Source: Nereida sp965655635
Lineage (GTDB): Bacteria > Pseudomonadota > Alphaproteobacteria > Rhodobacterales > Rhodobacteraceae
Assembly: GCF_965655635.1 (NCBI RefSeq)
Contig: NZ_CBFHHE010000002.1
Coordinates: 1-64,000 of the forward strand
Direction of reading: 5' to 3'
Length of the DNA: 64,000 nt
Shown: piece after piece, positions 9,471-17,082 of the stretch
Numbering within the stretch: the first letter of the stretch is position 1
Layout: every line of letters begins with the position of its first letter
Notes under the pieces: model-generated
Told to the model about the DNA's origin: nothing
The model's database searches: none
What the model saw: only the letters and a program-made list of their open reading frames with translations
Program-made: the position numbers and the translations under genes

Positions 9471-10340
9471 ATGATGACATGGACCGCGTTAACCACGTTG
9501 AACAACAAAGCGCAGGCCGAGGCTTTGGGCGAGGCGCTTGAGACGCTGACGCCAGAGCCCACAGGCGTGGGTGTTTTTGAGGTCGAAGACGGTTCGGGCG
9601 TTTGGGAAGTGGGTGGTTATTTCATTGAAGCACCTGGTGCCGCTGGCCTTGCACTTTTGGCGGCCATGAACGGAGCGAAGGATTTTGTTGTCTCTGAGGT
9701 GCCGGAAACCGATTGGGTCGCCCATGTGCGCCGCGAGTTGCCGCCGGTAGAGGCGGGCCGCTTTGTTGTCTATGGCAGTCATGACGCGGACAGCTTGCCT
9801 GAGGGTAAAATCCCGTTGTTGATTGAGGCCGCAATGGCCTTTGGAACGGGGCACCATGGCACGACGCTCGGCTGTTTGATCGCCCTTGATGAGTTGATTG
9901 ACGCAGGTTTTGTTGGCCAGAACGTTGCTGACATTGGCTGCGGGACGGCCGTTTTGGCGATGGCGGCTGCAAAAGTGTGGCCACAAACGGTTCTGGCCAG
10001 CGATATTGATGAGGTTGCGGTAGAAGTGGCGCTTGCCAATGCAAAGGCCAATGATCTGGATGGGCGTATCACTTGTGTTGAGGCGGCGGGTTTTGATCAC
10101 CCGACCTTACAGGGTGCCGCGCCGTTCGATCTAATCTTTGCCAATATCTTAAAAGGGCCGTTGTTGATGCTTGCCGATGATATGGCCGGCGCATGTGCGC
10201 AAGGCGGGCATATCATCTTGTCCGGTATTCTGAATGAGCAGGCCGATGAGGTGCAGACTTGCTACAGCAGTGCGGGTTTTGCACTGCGCAAACGCAGCAG
10301 TATCGGTGACTGGACCACGCTCACGCTGACCCGCAATTAA
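9471..10340 (+). CDS. prmA: Ribosomal protein L11 methyltransferase
   Basis: PrmA is an S-adenosylmethionine-dependent enzyme that methylates ribosomal protein L11. The product is 289 residues from the ATG at 9471, chosen because AAAAGGAG (9454-9461) sits 9 bases upstream; the frame is open back to 9444. Visible motifs are AFGTGHHGTT (substrate loop), VADIGCGTAVLAMAAAKVW (SAM motif I), SDIDEVAVEVA (motif II) and FDLIFANILKGPL (the NIL/NxLxxPL-type catalytic motif). L11 methylation is dispensable in most bacteria. Confidence 0.93.
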   Translation: MMTWTALTTLNNKAQAEALGEALETLTPEPTGVGVFEVEDGSGVWEVGGYFIEAPGAAGLALLAAMNGAKDFVVSEVPETDWVAHVRRELPPVEAGRFVVYGSHDADSLPEGKIPLLIEAAMAFGTGHHGTTLGCLIALDELIDAGFVGQNVADIGCGTAVLAMAAAKVWPQTVLASDIDEVAVEVALANAKANDLDGRITCVEAAGFDHPTLQGAAPFDLIFANILKGPLLMLADDMAGACAQGGHIILSGILNEQADEVQTCYSSAGFALRKRSSIGDWTTLTLTRN

Positions 10341-10387
10341 CTTTGGCATAAGAAAAACGGAGTAATTATCCTAAAATTGTATTAAAC

Positions 10388-10419
10388 TGCCCTCAGTAAC
10401 GAATTAGTAACTGAGGGCA
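10388..10419 (+). promoter_or_regulatory. Hairpin overlapping the ribosome site of the 10425 gene
   Basis: A perfect 10-bp inverted repeat, TGCCCTCAGT (10388-10397) with ACTGAGGGCA (10410-10419), has a 12-base loop. The right arm contains GAGGG, the only Shine-Dalgarno-like sequence before the ATG at 10425. There is no T-run after the stem, so a simple prmA terminator is less likely than a translational control element or a DNA operator. Confidence 0.5.
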
Positions 10420-10424
10420 ATGGT

Positions 10425-10760
10425 ATGTCTGATCGGCAAAAGTTTAAGTCGAAAATGAAGCGATTGGCAAAGCAGCAACGTCGCGCAGGGTATTATCGCA
10501 CACAGTCTGTAAATCACGATGGTATGGTGCTGGGCCGCGCACCGGCGCGCGGCGGTTTTCCGTGGCACTTGGTGCCTTTGGCTGCGGCTGCGTTTTGGTT
10601 ATTTAGGGCGTTTGCTTACACAATAAACGGTCCTACAGCGTATCTTGAACACGTTGAGGGCTTACAATCATCAGGTGGTTTGGGGGGCTTCGCAGCGTGG
10701 ATGATGCAAGCGGATAGCCTGACCATTTGGATCGCTCAATATCTGCAGGCGTTTGTCTAA
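10425..10760 (+). CDS. Small membrane protein of unknown function
   Basis: I do not recognise this 111-residue protein. The first 35 residues are strongly basic (KFKSKMKRLAKQQRRAGYYR). A hydrophobic segment follows (about residues 44-64, FPWHLVPLAAAAFWLFRAFAYTI), then a small, mildly polar tail ending WIAQYLQAFV. This suggests a single-pass inner-membrane protein with a cytoplasmic positive N-terminus that could contact nucleic acid or lipid headgroups; that is inference only. It stands 84 bases after prmA, and its ribosome site lies inside a perfect hairpin. The next gene is convergent. Confidence 0.6.
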   Translation: MSDRQKFKSKMKRLAKQQRRAGYYRTQSVNHDGMVLGRAPARGGFPWHLVPLAAAAFWLFRAFAYTINGPTAYLEHVEGLQSSGGLGGFAAWMMQADSLTIWIAQYLQAFV

Positions 10761-10791
10761 AGCGGCGCCCTTTTCTGCAGCCATCAAGCAT

Positions 10792-10827
10792 AAAAAAAGC
10801 CGCGCGGCCAAAGGGCTGTGCGGCTTT
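10792..10827 (-). terminator. Intrinsic terminator of the DUF1127 gene
   Basis: A stem of about 14 bp with two G-T pairs (10796-10809 with 10814-10827) and a four-base loop is followed, on the minus strand, by seven T's (10798-10792). It lies 23 bases after the stop of the DUF1127 gene. On the plus strand only three T's follow the stem, so it mainly serves the minus strand. Confidence 0.8.
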
Positions 10828-10849
10828 CGCTCGAGACACGCCTGAGGGT

Positions 10850-11041
10850 TTAGAGCGCGTCTACGTCTGCATATGTCAGGCCAACATCTTCCAATTCACG
10901 TGCAGACAGCTGCTTGAGAGCTTTGCGTGTCTGGCGCGCATCATTCCAAGACTTCGCTTTCGCGAAAGTCGCAATGAACGGAGCGGCTACTGTGAATGTG
11001 CTTGCTGCGGGTGCGAAGCGGGATGTTTCGATAACGGCCAT
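10850..11041 (-). CDS. DUF1127 small protein
   Basis: This 63-residue protein carries the DUF1127 (YjiS-like) motif at its C-terminus: W-x-x-A-R-x-x-R-K-A-L-x-x-L-S-A-R-E-L-E-D-V-G-L-T. These small arginine-rich proteins are abundant in alphaproteobacteria. Some have been shown to bind RNA and to affect sRNA turnover and phosphate or carbon metabolism; whether this copy does so is unknown. The first 25 residues are variable and hydrophobic-neutral. AAGGAA stands 8 bases before the ATG, and a strong terminator follows, so it is a single-gene unit. Confidence 0.88.
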   Translation of the reverse strand: MAVIETSRFAPAASTFTVAAPFIATFAKAKSWNDARQTRKALKQLSARELEDVGLTYADVDAL

Positions 11042-11408
11042 GATCGTATTCCTTTACAGCACAAAAATTATGCGTTTGTGGGTTCGTGATGGCGCTCATT
11101 TAGGAGGGAAAGATATTTCCGCATAGTGAGTATTTCTGCATTGCAGCTATGATCGGAATGCATATGTCGAAAATGGACAAATAGCCTGTCGTTATTGAGC
11201 AATTAGCAGGCCAAACCTGCCCCGATTTGCACCTGAAATGTCGTATTTGGGCCAAATTATCCACAGGTATTCAGAATGTCGCAGATCACGAAAACCGTGG
11301 GTGTCTTGTAACAATTTCCGAAATACGCCGAAATTTGTTTCTGTTTGGCAAATGTTCGCGTTTCGTGCTACTGCTGGAGCGCATAAATATAACAGCAGGC
11401 AGCCGACT
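11042..11408. other. Divergent regulatory region, DUF1127 gene / ruvC
   Basis: This gap of 367 bases has no convincing ORF and is AT-rich in places. It contains the DUF1127 ribosome site (AAGGAA on the minus strand) and, near ruvC, GTTC-N7-GTGC at 11354-11368. That is one base off the GTTC-N7-GTTC LexA box of alphaproteobacteria. A TATAAC hexamer at 11388-11393 could be part of a ruvC promoter, but no good -35 is spaced to it. Confidence 0.4.
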
Positions 11409-11927
11409 ATGCGGATACTGGGAATCGATCCTGGCTTGGCCAATATGGGGTGGGGGGTCATCGAAATGGCGGGTCCGCGTCTGCGTCATGTCGCGAATGG
11501 CATCATCAAAACGAAAACTGGTGATTTGGGCGCGCGCCTTTTGGCGCTGCACACTGGGCTGACCGATGTGATCGCACAGCACGCCCCCGATGCAGCAGCG
11601 GTTGAGCAGACGTTCGTCAACAAAGACGGTGTCGCCACGCTGAAGCTTGGGCAGGCGCGGGGAATCGCGATGCTGGTGCCGGCACAGGCGGGCCTTACAA
11701 TTGGTGAATACGCTCCCAATGCGGTCAAGAAGACTGTAGTTGGTGTGGGGCACGCTGCCAAAGAACAAGTACAGCACATGGTCAAAATGCAGTTGCCTGG
11801 TGTGGTGTTTGACGGACCGGATGCTGCTGATGCCTTGGCAATCGCCATTTGTCACGCCCATCAGCGCGGCGTTGGCACGGGCTTAGAAAAAGCCCTGAAA
11901 GCACAAGAAATGAGGGCCGCGGGATGA
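11409..11927 (+). CDS. ruvC: Holliday junction resolvase RuvC
   Basis: RuvC is an endonuclease that resolves four-way DNA junctions with RuvAB. It is 172 residues long from MRILGIDPGLANMGW; the frame is open 57 codons upstream, but the family always begins at this motif. The catalytic acidic residues are D7, the Glu in AAVEQTFV, and the pair in FDGPDAADALAIAICH near residue 140. The stop overlaps the ruvA start in ATGA (11924-11927), so the two are translationally coupled. Confidence 0.96.
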   Translation: MRILGIDPGLANMGWGVIEMAGPRLRHVANGIIKTKTGDLGARLLALHTGLTDVIAQHAPDAAAVEQTFVNKDGVATLKLGQARGIAMLVPAQAGLTIGEYAPNAVKKTVVGVGHAAKEQVQHMVKMQLPGVVFDGPDAADALAIAICHAHQRGVGTGLEKALKAQEMRAAG

Positions 11928-12598
11928 TTGGCAAACTTCAAGGACGTCTGGAATACCGCAGTTCAGATCACGTTATGCTTATGGTCGGTGGGGTTGGATA
12001 TGTTGTGTATTGTAACGAGCGTACGCTTGCCTCAATGCCTAATGTCGGTGAGGCCGCCGCACTTTATACGGATCTTTTGGTGCGTGAGGATCTGCTGCAA
12101 CTTTTCGGGTTTACCACTCTTGCCGAAAAAGAGTGGCACCGACTTTTGATGTCTGTCCAAGGGGTTGGCGCAAAGGCTGCGATGGCGATTATGGGCACAC
12201 TTGGCGAAGCGGGGCTCAGCCGCGCCATTGCTATGGGGGATTGGAACAGCGTGAAAGCCGCCAAGGGCATTGGTCCTAAGACGGCGCAAAAAGTTGTGAT
12301 TGATCTGAAAGACAAAGCTCCTGCGATTATGGCGATGGGCGGTAGCGTGCATGACGCGCTGGGCCAGACAACAGCAGTTGCGGATGACGTGATTGATGAC
12401 GGTGACGACGCGGGCGCACAAAACGCGCCGCAAGTAGCCAGTATGTCGACCCAGTCCGAGGCGCTCTCTGCGCTTGGTAATTTGGGTTACGCGCCGCAGG
12501 ACGCTGCATCGGCCGTGGCGCAAGCCAGTGATCAAGGTGCGCAAGATACAGGTGCGTTGATCAAAGCGGCGTTGAAACTTCTGGCGCCGAAGGGCTAA
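11924..12598 (+). CDS. ruvA: Holliday junction branch migration protein RuvA
   Basis: RuvA is the DNA-binding platform of the RuvAB branch-migration motor (224 residues). The N-terminus MIGKLQGRLEYRSSDHVMLMVGGVGY is the family OB-fold. Helix-hairpin-helix motifs follow (VQGVGAKAAMAIMG and AKGIGPKTAQKVVIDLKDK). The C-terminal domain that contacts RuvB ends LIKAALKLLAPKG. The acidic linker around residues 150-170 is somewhat longer than in E. coli, as is common in this order. The ATG at 11924 overlaps the ruvC stop. Confidence 0.96.
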   Translation: MIGKLQGRLEYRSSDHVMLMVGGVGYVVYCNERTLASMPNVGEAAALYTDLLVREDLLQLFGFTTLAEKEWHRLLMSVQGVGAKAAMAIMGTLGEAGLSRAIAMGDWNSVKAAKGIGPKTAQKVVIDLKDKAPAIMAMGGSVHDALGQTTAVADDVIDDGDDAGAQNAPQVASMSTQSEALSALGNLGYAPQDAASAVAQASDQGAQDTGALIKAALKLLAPKG

Positions 12599-12607
12599 GG
12601 AAGGCCC

Positions 12608-13624
12608 ATGGAAAGTGATCCCACATTGCGCCCCGAGCGGCTTGCCGAAGACAATGATCGCGCGTTGCGTCCGCAAGGTCTTGATGAGTTCATCGGTCAG
12701 GCAGAGGCGCGCGCGAACCTCAAGGTTTTCATCCAGTCTGCGCGTCAACGTGAACAGGCGATGGACCACACATTGTTTCACGGTCCACCGGGTTTGGGCA
12801 AAACAACGCTTGCACAAATTATGGCCCGTGAGCTTGGGGTGAATTTTCGCATGACATCCGGGCCTGTACTGGCCAAAGCGGGTGATCTGGCGGCGATTTT
12901 GACAAACCTTGAGGCACGCGATGTGCTGTTCATCGATGAAATTCACCGACTGAACCCCGTTGTTGAAGAAGTGCTCTACCCTGCGCTTGAGGATTTTGAA
13001 CTTGATCTGGTGATTGGCGAAGGCCCTGCCGCGCGCACGGTGCGGATTGAATTGCAGCCCTTCACGCTTGTTGGGGCGACCACCCGTCTTGGTCTTTTGA
13101 CAACGCCGCTGCGTGACCGCTTTGGCATTCCGACGCGACTACAGTTCTACACCACCGATGAGCTGCATGAGATTGTCGCCCGCGGTGCGCGTCTTTTGGG
13201 CGTCACCGCCGATGATGAGGGCATTCGCGAAATTGCAAAACGTGCGCGCGGTACTCCGCGCATTGCGGGCAGATTGCTGCGCCGTGTTGTGGACTTTGCG
13301 CTTGTGGAAGGCAACGGCCAGATCAGCCGTGCCCTTGCGGATAATGCGTTGACCCGTTTGGGCGTTGATAAATTGGGTCTGGATGGCGCGGACCGTAGGT
13401 ATCTGAGCCTTGTTGCGGAGAATTATCAGGGCGGGCCCGTTGGCATCGAGACAATGGCCGCTGCTTTATCTGAAAGCCGTGATGCGCTTGAAGAAGTGAT
13501 TGAGCCTTACCTGCTGCAGCAAGGCTTGATACAGCGCACCCCACGCGGCCGGATGTTGGCACAAAAGGCATGGGATCATTTGGGGCTGGCCGCACCCAAG
13601 AAACAGGGCGGCCTTTTTGAATAA
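12608..13624 (+). CDS. ruvB: Holliday junction branch migration helicase RuvB
   Basis: RuvB is the AAA+ motor subunit (338 residues). It shows Walker A GPPGLGKTT, Walker B LFIDEIHR, sensor I VGATTRLGLLTTPLRDRFG with the arginine finger region, and a C-terminal winged helix with RTPRGRMLAQKAW. It sits 9 bases after ruvA with a GGAAGG ribosome site and completes the ruvCAB operon. Confidence 0.97.
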   Translation: MESDPTLRPERLAEDNDRALRPQGLDEFIGQAEARANLKVFIQSARQREQAMDHTLFHGPPGLGKTTLAQIMARELGVNFRMTSGPVLAKAGDLAAILTNLEARDVLFIDEIHRLNPVVEEVLYPALEDFELDLVIGEGPAARTVRIELQPFTLVGATTRLGLLTTPLRDRFGIPTRLQFYTTDELHEIVARGARLLGVTADDEGIREIAKRARGTPRIAGRLLRRVVDFALVEGNGQISRALADNALTRLGVDKLGLDGADRRYLSLVAENYQGGPVGIETMAAALSESRDALEEVIEPYLLQQGLIQRTPRGRMLAQKAWDHLGLAAPKKQGGLFE

Positions 13625-13641
13625 CGGCGCAGGGTTCACAG

Positions 13642-14295
13642 ATGCATGATCAAGAAACATACACCGCAAAAGACGTAGAGACTTGCTTTACCCGTTCTGA
13701 TGAAGCTTATGTTTTTGCCCGTTGGGGCAGGGCCATTACCCCTGTCATCTTTGGTGTGGATGAGGCGACTTTGGGGGTGTTTAAGGGCGCGTGCGAAGCT
13801 GTCGTTAGCCTTGCGGGACACAAGATGGCGGAAGTCGACCCAGAGATTGGGGCGAACCTCATGGTCTTTTTCTGCTCTGATTGGGCTGAACTTACCGAGG
13901 TGCCGCACCTTGAACGATTGGTTCCTGATCTGGTCCCGCTTGTAGAACGCCTCAAATCGGCTGACGCCAATCAGTATCGCATTTTCCGCTTTGATGATGA
14001 TGGTGGCATCAAGGCGTGTTTTGTCTTTTTGCGGATGGATCAAGTCCTTGCGGACACACCGGCAGATACAATTGCGCTGAGCCAGATGGCGCAGATGATT
14101 GTGCTTTGGTCTGATCAGGCATTTGTTGGCAGTTCTCCCTTGGCGATTGTGCCCGATGGGGGGGTGATCCTGAAGCCGCAAGTGGGGCAGCTGATCCGCG
14201 CCGCTTATGATCCTGTGCTGCCGGCTGCATCGCGCGATCCGTCCCATGCTTTACGCCTTTTCGCGCGGCTAACGGCGGCAGGTCAGGTCCAATGA
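13642..14295 (+). CDS. Uncharacterised protein between ruvB and ybgC
   Basis: This is a 217-residue soluble protein I do not recognise. It has no signal peptide or membrane helix. It is slightly acidic and rich in aromatic patches (MVFFCSDWAELTEVPHLERL, YRIFRFDDDGGIKACFVFLR), with a C-terminal segment ILKPQVGQLIRAAYDPVLP. It starts 17 bases after ruvB, and its stop overlaps the ybgC start as ATGA (14292-14295), so it is co-translated with the Tol-Pal genes. Codon use is like its neighbours, so I take it as a native gene. A role in envelope biology is only suggested by position. Confidence 0.75.
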   Translation: MHDQETYTAKDVETCFTRSDEAYVFARWGRAITPVIFGVDEATLGVFKGACEAVVSLAGHKMAEVDPEIGANLMVFFCSDWAELTEVPHLERLVPDLVPLVERLKSADANQYRIFRFDDDGGIKACFVFLRMDQVLADTPADTIALSQMAQMIVLWSDQAFVGSSPLAIVPDGGVILKPQVGQLIRAAYDPVLPAASRDPSHALRLFARLTAAGQVQ

Positions 14296-14681
14296 CACAC
14301 CGTTTGCCCATTCGTGTTTACTACGAAGATACCGACATGGCGGGTATTGTGTACTACGCTAATTACCTAAAATTTATTGAGCGCGGTCGCACCGAGTTTG
14401 TTCGTGAGCTTGGGGTGGACCAGAGCCAGCTTAAAGAGAACGAGGGCATCGTTTTTGCGGTCCGTCACGTAGATGCGGATTATCTTGTTTCTGCAAAATT
14501 TGACGATATGCTGAGCGTTGAGACTACGATTGAAACAATAACCGGTGTCCGCTTGGTGTTTCGCCAGGATGTGCGGCGCGACGGGGATCTGTTGTTTACG
14601 GCGCTTGTGACCATTGTGGCGATCAATGAGGCGGGGGCACCTGCGCGTCTGCCAGCAAATATTCGCCGAAAGTTGCATTAA
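14292..14681 (+). CDS. ybgC: Tol-Pal-associated acyl-CoA thioesterase YbgC
   Basis: This hot-dog-fold thioesterase (129 residues) hydrolyses acyl-CoA and is regularly encoded with tol-pal genes. The catalytic segment is YYEDTDMAGIVYYANYLKF, with the conserved Asp about residue 13 and the usual active-site tyrosines. It overlaps the preceding gene by four bases and is followed by a 100-base gap before tolQ, where a separate promoter is possible. Confidence 0.93.
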   Translation: MTHRLPIRVYYEDTDMAGIVYYANYLKFIERGRTEFVRELGVDQSQLKENEGIVFAVRHVDADYLVSAKFDDMLSVETTIETITGVRLVFRQDVRRDGDLLFTALVTIVAINEAGAPARLPANIRRKLH

Positions 14682-14781
14682 ATCGCGCCTGTGCATGCTC
14701 AGCGTAGTAATTAAATGAAACATCGCCTATTATGTATGCAATTGGGTACACAAAGAGACCCGCAGTACATGAGCAGGCCAC

Positions 14782-15456
14782 ATGGAACACGCAGCAGATT
14801 TCTCAATGTGGGCGCTATTCGCGCGCGCAACGATCACCGTAAAACTCGTCATGATCATCCTGATCATCGCCAGTTTCTGGGCGTGGTCGATTATCTTTCA
14901 AAAGACAATCCAGTACCGCAAAGCCCGCGTAGAGGCCGCGAAATTTGATCAGGCTTTTTGGTCTGGCGCCCCGCTTGATGGTTTGTTCGATGAGATCGGA
15001 CCCGCGCCAGACGGCGCATCAGAAAAGATTTTCGCCTCAGGCATGCTTGAATGGCGCAGGTCTCACCGAACGGATGGTGATTTGATCGCGGGTGCTACCA
15101 GCCGCATTGATCGTGCCATGGATGTGGCAATCAACCGTGAAGCCGAAGAACTGCAAAAGGGCCTGACCGTATTGGCCACTGTTGGTTCCGCATCACCCTT
15201 CATCGGGTTGTTTGGAACCGTTTGGGGTATCATGAATGCCTTTATCGAGATCGCAGAACAGCAAAATACCAACCTTGCAGTTGTAGCCCCTGGTATTGCC
15301 GAGGCGCTTTTGGCGACAGGTCTGGGCCTCCTCGCGGCGATCCCTGCGGTTATTTATTACAACAAGCTTAGCGCAGACAGTGACCGAATTGTTGGCAATT
15401 ACGAGGCGTTCTCTGACGAGTTTGCCACGATTTTGTCGCGCCAGTTGGACGGCTAA
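14782..15456 (+). CDS. tolQ: Tol-Pal system proton channel subunit TolQ
   Basis: TolQ is an inner-membrane protein (224 residues) of the MotA/TolQ/ExbB family. With TolR it converts proton-motive force to movement of TolA for outer-membrane constriction at division. The first membrane helix is at about residues 16-38. A long cytoplasmic loop follows, and the channel-forming pair is GSASPFIGLFGTVWGIMNAF and VVAPGIAEALLATGLGLLAAIPAVIYYN. The final helix is followed by a short tail. The gene runs directly into tolR. Confidence 0.96.
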   Translation: MEHAADFSMWALFARATITVKLVMIILIIASFWAWSIIFQKTIQYRKARVEAAKFDQAFWSGAPLDGLFDEIGPAPDGASEKIFASGMLEWRRSHRTDGDLIAGATSRIDRAMDVAINREAEELQKGLTVLATVGSASPFIGLFGTVWGIMNAFIEIAEQQNTNLAVVAPGIAEALLATGLGLLAAIPAVIYYNKLSADSDRIVGNYEAFSDEFATILSRQLDG

Positions 15457-15459
15457 GCC

Positions 15460-15942
15460 ATGGGTGCGGGAACAATCAAAAAAGCCGGCGGGGGTGGTCG
15501 CGGCCGCCGCCGCGGTCGTGCACAGCCGATGGCCGAAATCAACGTAACGCCTTTTGTTGACGTAATGTTGGTCCTGTTGATCATCTTCATGGTCGCGGCA
15601 CCTTTGCTGACGGTTGGGGTGCCTGTTGAGTTGCCCAAAACCGCGGCAACAGCGCTTTCATCGGACAACGAAGAGCCACTGACGGTGACGCTGACCGTTG
15701 ATGGCGTTGTGATGATCCAAGAAACCGAAGTTGAACGCGAAGCACTGATTGGGCGCTTGCAAGCCATCGCCACCGAGCGAAGTGATGATAAAATCTTCCT
15801 GCGTGCGGACGGGGCGAATACATATGCAAGTGTTGCAGAAATCATGGGTGCTTTGAATGCGGGTGGCTTTTCAAACATTGGCCTTGTGACAGACATTGGT
15901 GGTCCCACGCTTGATGGTGTGACGCCGGTGCAGGAGCAGTAG
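15460..15942 (+). CDS. tolR: Tol-Pal system protein TolR
   Basis: TolR belongs to the ExbD/TolR family (160 residues). A glycine/arginine-rich N-terminus (GGGGRGRRRGRAQPMAEINV) precedes the single membrane helix VTPFVDVMLVLLIIFMVAAP, which carries the essential proton-path aspartate. A periplasmic domain follows. It begins 3 bases after tolQ. The run of Gly/Arg before the helix is longer than in enterobacteria but common in this group. Confidence 0.95.
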   Translation: MGAGTIKKAGGGGRGRRRGRAQPMAEINVTPFVDVMLVLLIIFMVAAPLLTVGVPVELPKTAATALSSDNEEPLTVTLTVDGVVMIQETEVEREALIGRLQAIATERSDDKIFLRADGANTYASVAEIMGALNAGGFSNIGLVTDIGGPTLDGVTPVQEQ

Positions 15943-15951
15943 GCACGCCTG

Positions 15952-17064
15952 ATGCGCACGGGCTACATCATATCCGGAGTGGGTCATGCGGGCCTTATCG
16001 GCTACCTTCTTGTGGGGCCGATCTTTTCCGCTGACCCGCCGCCTTTTGAGGATGTGGAGGTAAGCGTGATTTCCTCGGCTGAGTTTGACGCGCTCACAAA
16101 TCAAACACCTCCTGAAATGCCGACGCAGATTACGGCACCGGAAGCTGTTGTTGCGCCGCCTCTTGAACCCACGCCTGAGCCTGCTCCGCAGCCTGTGCCT
16201 GAACCAGTGCGGCCTCAAACGCCTGAGCCTGTGCGCCCAACACCGCCGCCTGATGCCTCGCCCGATGTGAGCCAGATTGCCCCATTGCCACAGACGGATG
16301 TGATCGACGAGGCACCCGAAGAACCCACGCCGCCAGCGCCCCCGCCTGAGCCACAAGTGAGTGCCGTTATTGATGCGTCCAAGCGCCCCAAAGCACGGCC
16401 CGCGCCACGTATTGCACCCCAAGCGGTTGCCCCGCCGCCACTTGATGCGACCATCGCGGATCAAACCCAAGAAGCGGTTGTAGAAACGAATAATCCTGAT
16501 GAGCTGCCAAGCACCCAAAGCGACGCTCAGCAAGCAACGGCTCCGGAAGAGGCTGCGCCTGAAGTCGTGACGGAAGCAGAAGAAGCAGGTGGCACACCAA
16601 CCCGTTCAATCCGCCCACCCGCGCGTCCAAATAGGCCTGTGGCACCAGTGGAGGCGGCCCAGTCTGGGGTGGCGTCCAAGGCCGATCCGGCTACGCAAAC
16701 TGCTGAAACGGCAGATGCTGCCCCTGCAAGCGATGCGCCGGTTGGTCCACCGATGACCCAGGGCGAGCGTCAGTCACTTGTTGGTCAGATACAGAATAAA
16801 TGGGCTGTCCCGCCGCGCGTGATTAGCGACCAAGTCATAATCACTGTGCGCTTTGCGGTGGGGGAAGACCGGCGTCCAATTTCAGGCTCTGAGGAGTTGA
16901 TCAGCGGCTCGGGAAGTGCTGATCTGAATCAGATTGCATACCGTGCAGCGCGAAGTGCGATTTTCCGCGCAGGGGCACAGGGCTTTGATTTGCCTGATGA
17001 CAAATACGATCAATGGAAAGACATTGAGATTACCTTTAACCCGTCAGGCCTGCGCCTGAAGTAA
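15952..17064 (+). CDS. tolA: TolA-like energy-transducing protein
   Basis: This 370-residue protein has an N-terminal membrane anchor (about residues 5-24, IISGVGHAGLIGYLLVGPIF). A long Pro/Glu/Ala-rich periplasmic linker spans residues 45-260, with many repeated PEP, PVP and PPP units. The compact C-terminal domain (about 270-370) shows GQIQNKWAVPPRV and AYRAARSAIFRAGAQGF. In the Tol complex TolA links TolQR to TolB and Pal. The linker is proline-rich rather than the alanine-rich helix of E. coli TolA, so sequence searches with E. coli TolA would miss most of it. Position between tolR and tolB is decisive. Confidence 0.88.
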   Translation: MRTGYIISGVGHAGLIGYLLVGPIFSADPPPFEDVEVSVISSAEFDALTNQTPPEMPTQITAPEAVVAPPLEPTPEPAPQPVPEPVRPQTPEPVRPTPPPDASPDVSQIAPLPQTDVIDEAPEEPTPPAPPPEPQVSAVIDASKRPKARPAPRIAPQAVAPPPLDATIADQTQEAVVETNNPDELPSTQSDAQQATAPEEAAPEVVTEAEEAGGTPTRSIRPPARPNRPVAPVEAAQSGVASKADPATQTAETADAAPASDAPVGPPMTQGERQSLVGQIQNKWAVPPRVISDQVIITVRFAVGEDRRPISGSEELISGSGSADLNQIAYRAARSAIFRAGAQGFDLPDDKYDQWKDIEITFNPSGLRLK

Positions 17065-17082
17065 TGAATGAGGGATAGGTTT

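Noticed and set aside
12032..12946. 304-codon minus-strand ORF across ruvA and ruvB
   Set aside because: Antisense to two confident genes, with the odd composition of a shadow frame and no ribosome site.
16130..16460. Low-complexity repeat region in tolA as a possible satellite
   Set aside because: It is the coding sequence of the proline-rich TolA linker with the frame intact throughout.
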